Counted from the stretch's first letter, positions 40,167 through 51,588 are shown. The stretch: DNA of 64,000 nucleotides from Xanthobacter dioxanivorans (GCF_016807805.1 NZ_CP063362.1:1116001-1180000); one strand, 5' to 3'. The notes: generated by a model not told the origin, from the letters alone. A program made the numbers and translations.

Positions 40167-42035
40167 TCAGTATTCCAGCTCGTCGTCCAGCCCCGGACCG
40201 GAGAGCAGGTCCTCCTCGGAGGGGGCGAGCACCTCCTCGTGGAGGGGAGCCTCGGCGCGGGTGCGCACGTCCACCACCTCGGCGCCGGGGAAGCGGGCGA
40301 GCACGGCGGCCACCAGCGGGTGGGCCTTGATGCCCTCCTCCCGCTCGGCGCGCACCGCCTCGTTCTCCTCCGCCAGGGTGGGGCCGCCCGGCTGCGCGGA
40401 GAGGGAGACCAGCCAGCGCCGGCCGGTCCATTCGGAGAGCTTGCGGGAGAGGTCCTGGATCACGCTCGCCGGCGCGCCCGGAAGGAGGGCCACCTCGATG
40501 CGGCCGTCCTCCACGTGCACCGGCCGCAGCGAGGTCTCGATGGCGTGCTTCAGGGCGAGGTCGCGCTTGGTGGAGACGAACTGCGCCACGTCGGCGAGGC
40601 TGGCGAGGCGCGGCCCCGCCTCCGCCAGGACCACGGGCGCCGGCCGCGCGGCGGGGCGCGGCTCGGCCACGGCCCGGGGCGCCAGCGACAGGCGCGCGCC
40701 CCCGCCGCCGCCCGAGGGCGCGGGGGACGGGGCCGGAGAGGGGGCGGCGGACGAAGCCGGCGCATCGGCGGCCGGCTGGTCCTTCAGCCGGCGCAGCGCC
40801 TCGTCGGGGGTGGGCAGGTCGGCGGCGTAGGCGAGGCGCACCAGCGCCATCTCCGCCGCCTGGGCGGGCTTTGGCGCCTGCTGCACCTCGCCGATGCCCT
40901 TGGTGAGCATCTGCCAGGCCCGCGCCAGCACCCGCATGGACAGGCGCTGCGCCATCTGGAGTCCGCGCACGCGCTCGGCCTCCACCAGGGCCGCATCCTC
41001 GGCGGCGTCGGGCACGATCTTGAGCCGGGTGACGAGGTGGGTGAATTCGGCGAGGTCGGTGAGGATCACCGCCGGGTCGGCACCCGCATCATACTGGTCG
41101 CGGAACTGGGCCAGGGCGCGGGCCATCTCGCCCTTCATCAGCGCCTCGAACAAATCGATGACCCGGCCCTTGTCGGCGAGGCCGAGCAGGCGCCGCACCT
41201 CTTCCGCCGAGACGGTGCCGCCGCCATGGGCGATGGCCTGGTCGAGCAGCGAGAGCGAATCGCGCACCGAGCCTTCCGCCGCCCGCGCCACGATGGAGAG
41301 GGCCTCCGGCTCGATGGTCACGCCCTCCTTGGCGCAGATGCCGGCGAGATGGGCGGCGAGCACCCCCGCCTCCACCCGGCGCAGGTCGAAGCGCTGGCAG
41401 CGGGAGAGCACGGTGACCGGAACCTTGCGGATCTCGGTGGTGGCGAAGATGAATTTCACATGCTCCGGCGGCTCCTCCAGCGTCTTGAGCAGGCCGTTGA
41501 AGGCCGCCGTGGAGAGCATGTGCACTTCGTCGATGATGTAGACCTTGTAGCGCGCCATCACCGGCCGGTAGCGGGCGCTCTCGATGATCTCGCGGATGTC
41601 GTTGATGGAGGTGTTGGACGCCGCGTCCATCTCCATCACGTCCACATGGCGCGATTCGATGATGTCGCGGCACTGCTTGCCCATCACCGCCAGGTCGAGG
41701 CTCGGGCCGCCGGGCGATGTGTTTTCCTGGGGCTCGTAGTTGAGCGCGCGGGCGAGGATGCGGGCGGTGGTGGTCTTGCCCACCCCGCGCACGCCGGTGA
41801 GGATGTAGGCCTGCGCGATGCGCCCGGAGGAGAAGGCGTTCCGCAGGGTGCGGACCATGGCCTCCTGGCCGATGAGGTCGGTGAAATTCTGCGGCCGGTA
41901 TTTTCGGGCCAGCACGCGATAGGCGGCCGGAGCCGGGGCCGCGACGACGGGCGCCGCGGCCGGCACCGGCGGCGGTCCGCCGAGGTCGAGCCCCGGCCCG
42001 TCGTCGTCGGGGTGCGCGCGCGTGTCGTCGCTCAT
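40167..42035 (-). CDS. dnaX: DNA polymerase III subunits gamma and tau
   Basis: A 622-residue clamp-loader ATPase. After an Asp/Pro/Ala-rich start come YRPQNFTDLIGQ, Walker A GVRGVGKTTTARIL, ESRHVDVMEMDAASNT and IIDEVHMLS; then the Ala/Pro-rich hinge (about 420-470) and the tau C-terminal domain. Only one of the zinc-module cysteines seen in E. coli remains (GKQCRDI). The protein drives loading of the beta clamp. Confidence 0.97.
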   Translation of the reverse strand: MSDDTRAHPDDDGPGLDLGGPPPVPAAAPVVAAPAPAAYRVLARKYRPQNFTDLIGQEAMVRTLRNAFSSGRIAQAYILTGVRGVGKTTTARILARALNYEPQENTSPGGPSLDLAVMGKQCRDIIESRHVDVMEMDAASNTSINDIREIIESARYRPVMARYKVYIIDEVHMLSTAAFNGLLKTLEEPPEHVKFIFATTEIRKVPVTVLSRCQRFDLRRVEAGVLAAHLAGICAKEGVTIEPEALSIVARAAEGSVRDSLSLLDQAIAHGGGTVSAEEVRRLLGLADKGRVIDLFEALMKGEMARALAQFRDQYDAGADPAVILTDLAEFTHLVTRLKIVPDAAEDAALVEAERVRGLQMAQRLSMRVLARAWQMLTKGIGEVQQAPKPAQAAEMALVRLAYAADLPTPDEALRRLKDQPAADAPASSAAPSPAPSPAPSGGGGGARLSLAPRAVAEPRPAARPAPVVLAEAGPRLASLADVAQFVSTKRDLALKHAIETSLRPVHVEDGRIEVALLPGAPASVIQDLSRKLSEWTGRRWLVSLSAQPGGPTLAEENEAVRAEREEGIKAHPLVAAVLARFPGAEVVDVRTRAEAPLHEEVLAPSEEDLLSGPGLDDELEY

Positions 42036-42255
42036 GAAGCCGCCTTGGGGTCAGCCTTGGGGTGAGGGGATGCGTCCCTCCCCCATACATAGCATCGCGA
42101 GCGCGCGCGTCGAGGCGCGGGGGACGAATTGGCGGGACGGGCCGGCCACGCCTGTTGATGACGCGGCCGCGCCTGCGCGGCGGTCGAGCCCCGTCGCGAA
42201 CGCCCGACCTGGCCTCGCGACCTGGCCTCGCAATCTGGCCTTGGCGACTTGGCTC

Positions 42256-42540
42256 TTACTTGGCCTTCGGCACCTCGGGCAGCGGCGGCTTGGTGGTGGC
42301 GGGGGCCGCCGGGGTGGCGGCGGGCGCCGCCTTGGGCGCCTCGGCGGCCGGCACATGCATGCAGACATAGCGCCGCGAGCCCTGGGCGAAGGCCTCCTTG
42401 TTCTTGGCATCGAGCCGCGCCGGAATGTTCCGGGCGATGGCGGCCTTGCAGGCGTCCTCGGTGGGATAGCTGTTTTCGCGGTTGACGGACGTTTCCGGAT
42501 TGACGAGGGCACTCAGCACGATGACGACGACGACCCACAT
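42256..42540 (-). CDS. Small hypothetical membrane or secreted protein
   Basis: A 94-residue protein: hydrophobic N-terminus (MWVVVVIVLSALV), a middle YPTEDACKAAIARNIPARL with Cys, RRYVCMHVP with a second Cys, and a Lys/Pro/Ala tail. A very good AGGAGG site lies 6 bases before the ATG. Function not recognised. A decayed relative lies just upstream. Confidence 0.65.
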   Translation of the reverse strand: MWVVVVIVLSALVNPETSVNRENSYPTEDACKAAIARNIPARLDAKNKEAFAQGSRRYVCMHVPAAEAPKAAPAATPAAPATTKPPLPEVPKAK

Positions 42541-42623
42541 GGCAGCCTCCTTGGAACAGGCACTGCGTGTCTATGCGCCGATCGGTACGGGATTGCGACG
42601 GGAGCGCGGCGCTTTCAGGCGGG

Positions 42624-42817
42624 CTATTCCGGGCTGGTGACGATGTCCATGTCGTTCAGCCGCACGCAGACATAGCGGCGGAAGCCGTCCTCATATTCCC
42701 ACTTGCCGGCCATATCGCGCCGGCCGGGCGTAGGCGGCGAGCGCATGCCGGCGGCTCTCCTCGCTCGCATGGGCCGCAGAGCGGTTGACCTGCAGGCGCC
42801 CTCACGATGCCCCACAT
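42624..42817 (-). pseudogene. Decayed paralogue of the preceding small gene
   Basis: Three frames in succession resemble the 94-residue neighbour: MWGIV at 42817, then QVNRSAAHASEESRRHALAA in a second frame, then GFRRYVCVRLND in a third, ending at TAG 42624. RRYVC is shared with the intact copy. It is either a pseudogene or has two frame errors. Confidence 0.4.
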
Positions 42818-43050
42818 GGCGCAAGCCCTTCGCGACGTCCTCCCCGACGGCCCGGCCTTCCCAAACACGCCGCGCCCGCCGCGTGACGTGCAATGCACGG
42901 ATTTGCGCGCATGACGCCAGGGCGGGTGCGGATGGGGGGGCAGAGGGGGCGGCGGTTGGGCGGCAGGGAGAAGCCGCGCCGACTCACGCCACGCCTCACG
43001 CCGGGCCGAAGGCGGCGCGGCGGGCGGGACCGGTTCTGAACGCAAATGAG

Positions 43051-43149
43051 GTGGGAGGCTGGACGAAGACCCGAGTCGGGCTCGTTGGGGCTGCTTCCTT
43101 CCGGACCTGACCCGGTTGGCGAGTGGCTCGTCCACCGCCAACCTCCCAC
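43051..43149 (-). ncRNA. ffs: Small signal recognition particle RNA
   Basis: On the minus strand the segment GGTCAGGTCCGGAAGGAAGC followed by AGCC is the conserved SRP RNA apical loop that binds Ffh. The ends GTGGGAGG (43149 side) and CCTCCCAC pair to close the 99-base hairpin. It lies upstream of dnaX as in many alphaproteobacteria. Confidence 0.95.
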
Positions 43150-43151
43150 GC

Positions 43152-43182
43152 GCTATATGGCAGGGGCGGGGGAGGGATGCAA
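43152..43182 (-). promoter_or_regulatory. Probable promoter of the SRP RNA gene
   Basis: TTGCAT (43177-43182) and TATAGC (43152-43157), 19 bases apart on the minus strand, just before the RNA 5' end. A CATATA box would give a 17-base spacing. Confidence 0.5.
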
Positions 43183-43240
43183 GGGGGTGGCTGCGGAGTT
43201 CGATCAAGAGCAAGCGATCAAAACATCACCGAGGCGCCCC

Positions 43241-44860
43241 CTAAAATAAGAACTCTTCCTCATCCTCATCACCTTCGCCATCGTTGTCATATATACTTAT
43301 ACGAGGCTCGATAGCTCTCGTTATAGCCGAGAAATCGCCCTCATCAACGTCATCAAACACATGTATTTTTGCGTCAGTTAATATTAAACTGATTTTATCA
43401 TTCTGTATATCCTTCATCAACTCGTTTTTACAAGGAAATTTATTCTTTCTAGGCCAATCTCTCGTTTTCCATTCCATTATTACGGGCCAATATGGTCCAT
43501 ACCCGCCATCCGAACCACAAACTGGAATGACATCATCGAATATCGACTTCCTCATCATGCCCAACTCCGCAGCAACGAGAGTGGACAATATCGAAAGACT
43601 TGCGCAATTGTTAGCTATCACACTCGTTTCTATTTCTTTTAAATCAATATTTAGCCGCAGGGAAGCAAATATAAGCCAACATACTTCACTGTCATTTCCT
43701 AGTCGTCCGTGCTTTGTGATCAATTCCTTAATAAGTCCACTCCATACGTTTATATCAACGTCACCTTTAACGTATTGTCTCCAAATTATAACTCTCATAA
43801 CATAGTCTACAGCATGACCAAAATGAGCAGTCACGCGCTTCAAAAAAGGCTCAAAAACATTCCAATAAGATGTCTTAATGCCGGAATTATCGATTTGTCG
43901 GATTGTATATTTTAGAATGCCATCGTCATTGTTTTTAACGGCCAAAGAAAAGGCAAACTCAAGGGCAGACCGAAGCCGATCCTCAGATCTCCTCGGCGGC
44001 CCATCCACGGCAAGCGAAATCAGGTTAGATATTTCGAGCGGCCAATAATCCGCAAATGAAAAATCTGCATCGTAAATTTTCGTTTTTGATTCATTTATAT
44101 CTAGCTCAAAATGTCTGATAGACTCCCTATATTTCCAGAGCGCCTGCTCTGCGTCTCCATGACTATTCGCTCCAATCCACACGTCATCGACATGCCTAAC
44201 TATGCCAATATTTTTTCCCACGAATCTTTCTTCAAAGTCCGCATCAATCGCAGTTGCTACAATCTCTGCGAAGTAACGCGAAGCGTCGGGACCCACAGGA
44301 ATCCCTATTGTCTGGCCGTCTTGCCCCTGCCGAATTATTTGATCAATCTTGTTTCCCCAGATTAAATTTGAATCAAAACTCCTATCCTCCTTCGCCGCAA
44401 GACGCCCATGCAACGCCCAAGGTATAGAATGCGTATAAATTGAATGGTAGAATCTCGATATATCAGTTTTAGCAATAAATCTGTACACACTTAGTTTTTC
44501 AGATATTACTTTTTCGAGCTCGGAATGAGTCGATATATTTACGGCCCTGTCAGATTTTTCATCGTAGATGGGCCTTGATAAGCTAAAGTTTGACTTTAGA
44601 AAAAATTGATTCAACTCACTAGATCTATCGTCGATAATTTTTGCTGAATCGTGAGCCATTACAGGGTGCGCCACGGAGAATTGCCTGCGCGTCATGCCCC
44701 GTTTTGAGGAATTATGCGTAGCGGGCCGCGTAGCAATTTTCTTGTGTGTCTGATAATCAGATCGTGTCGAAAGAAAATCGCCAAGCTTAACAGAACTAAA
44801 TATCGGCGGCAGATTTTCCGGCAGATATCCCTTCGCCAAAAGGTCACGTTTGAGGGACAT
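43241..44860 (-). CDS. Solitary reverse transcriptase, candidate defence (DRT/UG-type) gene
   Basis: About 539 residues. Reverse transcriptase motifs are in order: TDISRFYHSIYTHSIPWAL (motif A, catalytic Asp), TIGIPVGPDASRYFAEI (motif B-like), and IVRHVDDVWIG (motif C, with HVDD where YADD is common), then INESKTKIY. The C-terminal half (about 280-520) is helical and unlike group II intron maturases, and there is no maturase or endonuclease domain; the protein ends in an acidic tail (GEGDEDEEEF). This fits the unknown-group/DRT-type RTs that defend against phages. The gene is clearly AT-richer than both flanks, so probably acquired. I used ATG 44860; a GTG at 44872 is possible. No partner gene or retron msr-msd is evident. 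Confidence 0.82.
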   Translation of the reverse strand: MSLKRDLLAKGYLPENLPPIFSSVKLGDFLSTRSDYQTHKKIATRPATHNSSKRGMTRRQFSVAHPVMAHDSAKIIDDRSSELNQFFLKSNFSLSRPIYDEKSDRAVNISTHSELEKVISEKLSVYRFIAKTDISRFYHSIYTHSIPWALHGRLAAKEDRSFDSNLIWGNKIDQIIRQGQDGQTIGIPVGPDASRYFAEIVATAIDADFEERFVGKNIGIVRHVDDVWIGANSHGDAEQALWKYRESIRHFELDINESKTKIYDADFSFADYWPLEISNLISLAVDGPPRRSEDRLRSALEFAFSLAVKNNDDGILKYTIRQIDNSGIKTSYWNVFEPFLKRVTAHFGHAVDYVMRVIIWRQYVKGDVDINVWSGLIKELITKHGRLGNDSEVCWLIFASLRLNIDLKEIETSVIANNCASLSILSTLVAAELGMMRKSIFDDVIPVCGSDGGYGPYWPVIMEWKTRDWPRKNKFPCKNELMKDIQNDKISLILTDAKIHVFDDVDEGDFSAITRAIEPRISIYDNDGEGDEDEEEFLF

Positions 44861-45035
44861 TATCACCACCACGATTCAGGATTCTGTCACTGACGGCTTC
44901 TGCCCTAAATATGCTCGCATCCCGCTTGCCCCGGCAACCCCCTTTCCACCCCACCCCTGAAACCGCTCACCCCCCATCCACCCCTTCCGCCCCGCCCCAA
45001 CACCCAACCCCCTGAAATCCCACACACTCCCTCTC

Positions 45036-45051
45036 TGGCACACGCCTTGCT
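45036..45051 (+). promoter_or_regulatory. Sigma-54 promoter of hupSLC
   Basis: TGGCACACGCCTTGCT has GG and GC exactly 10 bases apart (45037-45038 and 45049-45050), a full -24/-12 match. It is 83 bases before the hupS ATG. HoxA, the likely activator, is encoded at 54970. Confidence 0.85.
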
Positions 45052-45133
45052 GAAACGGTTCCAATCCCCCGGCCTCGACGCCGGCGGGGAGGACAAGGTC
45101 AGCCCAAAGGTCAACCAAGAGGGGGACGCCTTT

Positions 45134-46248
45134 ATGGCCCTCGAGACGTTCTATGAGGTCATGCGGCGGCAGGGCATCACCCGCCGTTCGTTCCTGAAAT
45201 ACTGCTCGCTCACGGCGGCGGCCCTCGGCCTCGGGCCCGAGTTCGCGCCAAAGATCGCCTATGCCATGGAGACCAAGCCGCGCACCCCGGTGCTGTGGCT
45301 GCACGGGCTGGAATGCACCTGCTGCTCGGAGAGCTTCATCCGCTCGGCGCATCCCTTGGCCAAGGATGTCGTGCTGTCCATGATCTCGCTGGATTATGAC
45401 GACACGCTCATGGCCTCCGCCGGCCACCAGGCGGAAGCGATCCTCGACGAGGTGATGACCAAGTACAAGGGCAACTACATCCTCGCGGTGGAGGGCAATC
45501 CACCCCTGAACGAGGATGGCATGTACTGCATCATCGGCGGCAAGCCATTCGTGGACCAGCTGAAGAAGGTGGCGAAGGACGCCAAGGCCATCATCTCCTG
45601 GGGCTCCTGCGCCTCCTATGGCTGCGTGCAGGCCGCGCGCCCCAACCCCACCCGCGCGACGCCCGTGCACGAGGTGATCTTCGACAAGCCCATCATCAAG
45701 GTGCCGGGCTGCCCGCCCATCGCCGAGGTGATGACCGGCGTCATCACCTACATGCTCACCTTCGACCAGCTCCCCGCCCTCGACCGGCAGGGCCGGCCGC
45801 TGATGTTCTATTCCCAGCGCATCCACGACAAATGCTATCGCCGGCCGCACTTCGATGCCGGCCAGTATGTGGAGAGCTTCGACGACGAGGGCGCGCGCAA
45901 GGGCTATTGCCTCTACAAGGTGGGCTGCAAGGGCCCCACCACCTACAACGCCTGCTCCACCGTGCGCTGGAACGATGGCGTCTCCTTCCCCATCCAGGCC
46001 GGCCACGGCTGCATCGGCTGCTCGGAAGACGGCTTCTGGGACAAGGGCTCGTGGTATGCGCGCCTCGCTGACCTGAAGGGCTCCGGCTTCGGCATCGAAG
46101 CCAACGCCGACCAGGTGGGCCTGATTGCCGCCGGCGCGGTGGGCGCGGGCGTCGCGGCCCATGCCGCCATCAGCGCGCTGAAGCGCGCCCAGCACAAGAA
46201 CACGGACGGTGCGACCAAGGGCGCGACCACCACCGAGGGAGGCGAGAA

Positions 46249-46252
<4 letters not shown>
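45134..46252 (+). CDS. hupS: Uptake [NiFe] hydrogenase small subunit
   Basis: A 372-residue group 1 small subunit carrying iron-sulfur clusters that pass electrons from the active site to the membrane. The Tat signal [10 protein letters not shown] (about 15-24) exports the folded dimer. [12 protein letters not shown], and the C-terminal CSTVRWNDG...[12 protein letters not shown] give the cluster cysteines, and a hydrophobic C-terminal helix (about 325-350) anchors it. ATG 45134 with GGGGGA upstream was chosen; the open frame from 45047 is untranslated leader. hupL starts inside its last codons (4-base overlap). Confidence 0.97.
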
Positions 46253-48063
<1,811 letters not shown>

Positions 48064-48075
48064 GGGAGGAATGCC

Positions 48076-48825
48076 ATGACCGACACCTCTCTCTCCGGCG
48101 CCGCCCCCCCGGCGGTGCCCGCCGCCCCGGTGACGGCGACCAGTGGCGGCAGGAAGCTGACCACCTTCTACATCTACGAGGCGCCGGTGCGCCTCTGGCA
48201 CTGGGTGAACGCCCTCTCCATCGTGGTGCTGTGCGTCACCGGCTATCTCATCGGCTCGCCTTTACCGACGCTCTCGGGCGAGCCGAGCGCCCATTATCTG
48301 ATGGGCACCATCCGTTTCATCCACTTCTCGGCCGGCTACATCCTCGCCGTGGGGTTCCTGGGGCGGATCATCTGGGCCTTCTTCGGCAATACCTATTCGC
48401 GCGAGCTGTTCACCTTCCCCTTCTGGCGGAAGAGCTTCTGGCGCGGCTTCTTCATCGAGATCAAGTGGTACGCCTTCCTCAAGCCACGGCCGCTGAAGTT
48501 CATGGGTCACAATCCGCTGGCCCAGGTCTTCATGTTCTTCGTGATGGTGCTGGGTCTGGCATTCATGATCGTCACCGGCTTCGCCCTCTATTCGGAGGGC
48601 ACGGGCCTGGGATCGTGGCAGGACAAGCTGTTCGGCTGGGTCATCCCGCTTCTGGGCGGCTCCATGCAGGTGCACACGCTGCATCATCTCGGCATGTGGG
48701 TGATCATCCTGTTCGTGATCATCCACGTCTATTCGGTGATCCGGGAGGACATCATGTCCCGGCAGTCCATGGTCTCCGCCATGACCAACGGCTACCGAAC
48801 CTTCCGCGACGACGATCCGGCGTGA
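48076..48825 (+). CDS. hupC: Hydrogenase b-type cytochrome
   Basis: A 249-residue membrane protein with four helices and haem-ligand histidines in RLWHWVN, FIHFSAGY, HTLHHLGMW and IIHVYSVIRED. It takes electrons from HupS to quinone. Ends the hupSLC operon; a strong terminator follows. Confidence 0.95.
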   Translation: MTDTSLSGAAPPAVPAAPVTATSGGRKLTTFYIYEAPVRLWHWVNALSIVVLCVTGYLIGSPLPTLSGEPSAHYLMGTIRFIHFSAGYILAVGFLGRIIWAFFGNTYSRELFTFPFWRKSFWRGFFIEIKWYAFLKPRPLKFMGHNPLAQVFMFFVMVLGLAFMIVTGFALYSEGTGLGSWQDKLFGWVIPLLGGSMQVHTLHHLGMWVIILFVIIHVYSVIREDIMSRQSMVSAMTNGYRTFRDDDPA

Positions 48826-48896
48826 GAGCGGCGCGGGAGGGGCTCCCCCTTCCGCCGTCAGGCCGGGCACGGGGTTTCCCTCGGACGGACGACAGG

Positions 48897-48926
48897 AAAG
48901 GGCGCGGCGCCGGCCGCGCCCTTTTT
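48897..48926 (+). terminator. Rho-independent terminator after hupC
   Basis: Nine-base perfect stem GGGCGCGGC / GCCGCGCCC, GCCG loop, then TTTTT. Confidence 0.85.
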
Positions 48927-49218
48927 CCTTGGGCCACCCTCCCCGCTTCCGCGTCACGCAGGCGGTATGCGAGCCCGGCGGGACGTCCCCGGAAGAGCCG
49001 CGGGCGAGGCCGCCGCCCCTCCGAAACCCGCATGGCGGGTGTGCGCGAAGCCGGGGTGAAACGGTTGGAAATGCCTTCCATCATCCGGAAAGCGGAAATT
49101 CAGATTCCAAATTCTGGATGAAAAGGACACACTCCTTTCATTCGACGCCATCCCGCCACGTTCGAGGTATGCAGCGGCCACGATCCGAATCAACACTTTG
49201 GCCGGCTCTGCACCCTGC

Positions 49219-49234
49219 TGGCACGCTCCTTGAA
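49219..49234 (+). promoter_or_regulatory. Sigma-54 promoter of the hupD operon
   Basis: TGGCACGCTCCTTGAA: GG at 49220-49221, then GA (consensus GC) 10 bases on. One mismatch from the -24/-12 consensus, 70 bases before hupD. Confidence 0.7.
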
Positions 49235-49303
49235 TTGGAGGAACTCGAAATCAGACGGCGGCAGACCGTCGCGGGAGGCCGTGTTCGAGGAGGGACGCGT
49301 CGC

Positions 49304-49942
49304 ATGGACGACGAACGGAAAGCTGCGCCCGATCAGCCGCGCATCCTGGTGCTCGGCATCGGCAACATCCTGTGGGCCGACGAGGGCTTCGGCGTCCGCG
49401 TGCTGGAGACGCTCGACGCCTCGCACGCCTTCGCGGACACCGTCACGTTGCTCGACGGCGGCACCCAGGGCCTCTACCTCCTGCCCTATTTGGAAGAGGC
49501 CGACGGCGTCATCATCGTCGATGCGGTGGATTACGGCCTCGTCCCCGGCACCCTGCACATCCTCGCCGATGCCGAGGTGCCCGCCGTGCTCGCCGCCCGC
49601 AAGGTGAGCCTGCACCAGACCGGCTTCCAGGAGATCCTCGGCCTCCTCGCGCTGCGCGGGAAGACTCCCGCCCGCATCGTGCTGGTGGGCGTGCAGCCGC
49701 AATTGCTGGACGATTACGGCGGCGGCCTCACCGCCACCATTGCCGCGCAGGTGCCCGCCGCCGCGCGCAAGGTGCTCGACATCCTCGCGGCCGAGTTCGG
49801 CATCGTTCCCGCCCCGCGCGCCGGGGAGGGCACCCTCGTCACCCCCGCCGTCGCCCGCGACGCCTACGAGACCGAGCGCCCCAGCGCCGAGGCGGCCTGC
49901 CGCATCGGCGACCCGCGCGTGCTCGCCGCGGCGCGGAGCTGA
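49304..49942 (+). CDS. hupD: Hydrogenase maturation endopeptidase
   Basis: A 212-residue protease that removes the C-terminus of HupL once nickel is in place. Metal-sensing residues are in GIGNILWADEGFGV (Glu) and SLHQTGF (His), with DAVDYG (Asp). Longer than E. coli HybD by a C-terminal extension. GGAGGGA precedes the ATG. Starts the second operon. Confidence 0.95.
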   Translation: MDDERKAAPDQPRILVLGIGNILWADEGFGVRVLETLDASHAFADTVTLLDGGTQGLYLLPYLEEADGVIIVDAVDYGLVPGTLHILADAEVPAVLAARKVSLHQTGFQEILGLLALRGKTPARIVLVGVQPQLLDDYGGGLTATIAAQVPAAARKVLDILAAEFGIVPAPRAGEGTLVTPAVARDAYETERPSAEAACRIGDPRVLAAARS

Positions 49943-49945
49943 GCC

Positions 49946-50278
49946 ATGTGCCTCGGCCTTCCCATGCGCGTCGATGAGGTGGACGGCACCTTCGCCCTGT
50001 GCACCGCCGACGGCCGCGCCGAGCGGGTGGACCTCGCTCTGGTGCCCGATGCCGTGCCCGGCGACCACGTGCTGGTGTTCCAGGGCACCGCCCGCCGCCG
50101 CATGGATGCGCAGGAGGCCCGCCTCGTCACCGAGGCCTTGGCCGGGATCGCCGCCATCATGGCGGGGCAGGCCGATGCCGGCCTCGTCGACCGCGCCTTC
50201 GCCGACCTCGCCAATCGCGAGCCCACCTTGCCGCCCCATCTCGCCGCGGCCTTCGCCGCCGGCCGAAAGGAAGCCTGA
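49946..50278 (+). CDS. hupF: HypC-family chaperone of uptake hydrogenase
   Basis: A 110-residue paralogue of HypC with the N-terminal MCLGLP (essential Cys 2). Longer than HypC by a C-terminal helix. Thought to protect HupL under oxygen. Ends in the TGATG overlap with hupG. Confidence 0.92.
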   Translation: MCLGLPMRVDEVDGTFALCTADGRAERVDLALVPDAVPGDHVLVFQGTARRRMDAQEARLVTEALAGIAAIMAGQADAGLVDRAFADLANREPTLPPHLAAAFAAGRKEA

Positions 50279-50718
50279 TGCCCGAGGCCGCCGCCCCCGA
50301 TCTCGCCACCGGTCCTGCCCCCGCGCTCGATCCCAAGCTGCACCCGCTGGTGCGCCGCCTCGTCGCCGAGCGCGGCTGGCCCTATGTGGAGGTGCTGGAG
50401 GACGCGGCGCGGCTCGATGCCCGCGACCACTTCCTGTTCCTGCCCGCCCACGGCAAGGCGCACCTGGAGAGCCCGGACATCGCCGTGGTGCTGCCCGAGC
50501 TGGTGAAGGCCCTGGGCGGCGACGCGGTCATCGGCGGCGCCGTGGCCGGGCCGAAGGCGGAAGCGGCCCTGCGCGAGGCGCTGAGCCTCGCTCTTCCCGC
50601 CATCGTGGTGGTCCGGGCCAGCGCGCCGGTGGGCGCCGTCGCCCGCATGCGCGACTGGGACGAATATCTCGAACGCCTCGGCGCCCTGCTCAAGACCCCC
50701 TCCGCCGCCACCCACTGA
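50278..50718 (+). CDS. hupG: HyaE-like hydrogenase accessory protein
   Basis: A 146-residue thioredoxin-fold protein without the CxxC pair, as in HyaE/HupG, which is believed to be a Tat proofreading chaperone for HupS. VEVLEDAARLDARDHFLFLP and DWDEYLERLGALL are recognisable. Order and size fit. Confidence 0.88.
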   Translation: MPEAAAPDLATGPAPALDPKLHPLVRRLVAERGWPYVEVLEDAARLDARDHFLFLPAHGKAHLESPDIAVVLPELVKALGGDAVIGGAVAGPKAEAALREALSLALPAIVVVRASAPVGAVARMRDWDEYLERLGALLKTPSAATH

Positions 50719-50728
50719 GGCCTGCCCC

Positions 50729-51583
50729 ATGTCCTCGAGCCCCTTCGCCACCCAGCCCCCCACCGGCTTCGGCCCCGGCAGCCAGCCCGGCACCGACGAG
50801 GAGGGGCTCGCCTATCTTCCCTTGCCCTCGGGCATGCGCACCTTCGAGGCGCATCTGCCGGAGGTGGAGGACAAGGACCGCTTCGCCCCCGCCTTCCTGG
50901 TGCTGGAGGAGGTGATCGCGGCGCTGGAGGCGTGGACGCCCGGCGCCTGCCTGCCCATCTCCCTGTCCCACCTCGACCCCGCCAACCTCGCTTTGGTGGA
51001 CGAGGCCATGGGCGAGGGCGAGGTGGCGGTGATGGTCGCCGGCCTCGGCGACATGCGCGCCATCGAGATCCAGGAAGCCACCTTCGCCGGGGTGTGGCGC
51101 CTGCGCGGCGGCGCCGGCACCGAGCGCATCGAGGTCGCCGCCTTCCCGCGCGGCGCGCTGGTGCGGGCCTTCGGGGCCGCCACCGGCATCGACCTTTCCG
51201 GGCTCGACGCGCCCGCCCCCGGCATCTTCAACGCCCCGGCTTTGCTGGTGGAGATCGAGGACCGCTCCCGCACCCGCGCGGCGGGGGACCCGCCCCACGT
51301 CATCAACCTCTCCCTTTTGCCGCACACGCCGGAAGACCTCGCCATGCTCGACGCGCGGCTGGGCACGGGGGCGACCACCGTGCTGTCGCGCGGCTACGGC
51401 AACTGCCGCATCGACGCCACCGCCACCAGGAACGTGTGGCGGGTGCGCTTCTACAATTCACAGGACATGCTCATCCTCGACACCATCGAGGTCTCCGACG
51501 TGCCCGAGGTGGCCTGCGCCGCGCGCGAGGACATCACCGATTCCGCCGAGCGCCTCACCGAGGTGCTGGCGGCCATGCGGTGA
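50729..51583 (+). CDS. hupH: HyaF-like hydrogenase accessory protein
   Basis: A 284-residue member of the HupH/HyaF family: EIQEATFAGVWRLR and RGYGNCRIDATATRNVWRV are the conserved blocks. Acts in HupS maturation in rhizobia. Its stop is 6 bases before the hupIJ ATG. Confidence 0.92.
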   Translation: MSSSPFATQPPTGFGPGSQPGTDEEGLAYLPLPSGMRTFEAHLPEVEDKDRFAPAFLVLEEVIAALEAWTPGACLPISLSHLDPANLALVDEAMGEGEVAVMVAGLGDMRAIEIQEATFAGVWRLRGGAGTERIEVAAFPRGALVRAFGAATGIDLSGLDAPAPGIFNAPALLVEIEDRSRTRAAGDPPHVINLSLLPHTPEDLAMLDARLGTGATTVLSRGYGNCRIDATATRNVWRVRFYNSQDMLILDTIEVSDVPEVACAAREDITDSAERLTEVLAAMR

Positions 51584-51588
51584 GCGCC

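Larger units (their letters stand above)
48826..49303. other. Intergenic region between hupC and hupD
   Basis: No gene. Contains the hupC terminator (48897-48926), an AT-rich stretch (about 49085-49140) suitable for IHF or activator binding, and the sigma-54 promoter at 49219-49234. Confidence 0.6.

Noticed and set aside
43150..45030. Retron (msr-msd) or group II intron around the reverse transcriptase
   Set aside because: No maturase domain, no domain V-like hairpin and no room for a long folded RNA next to the gene were seen.
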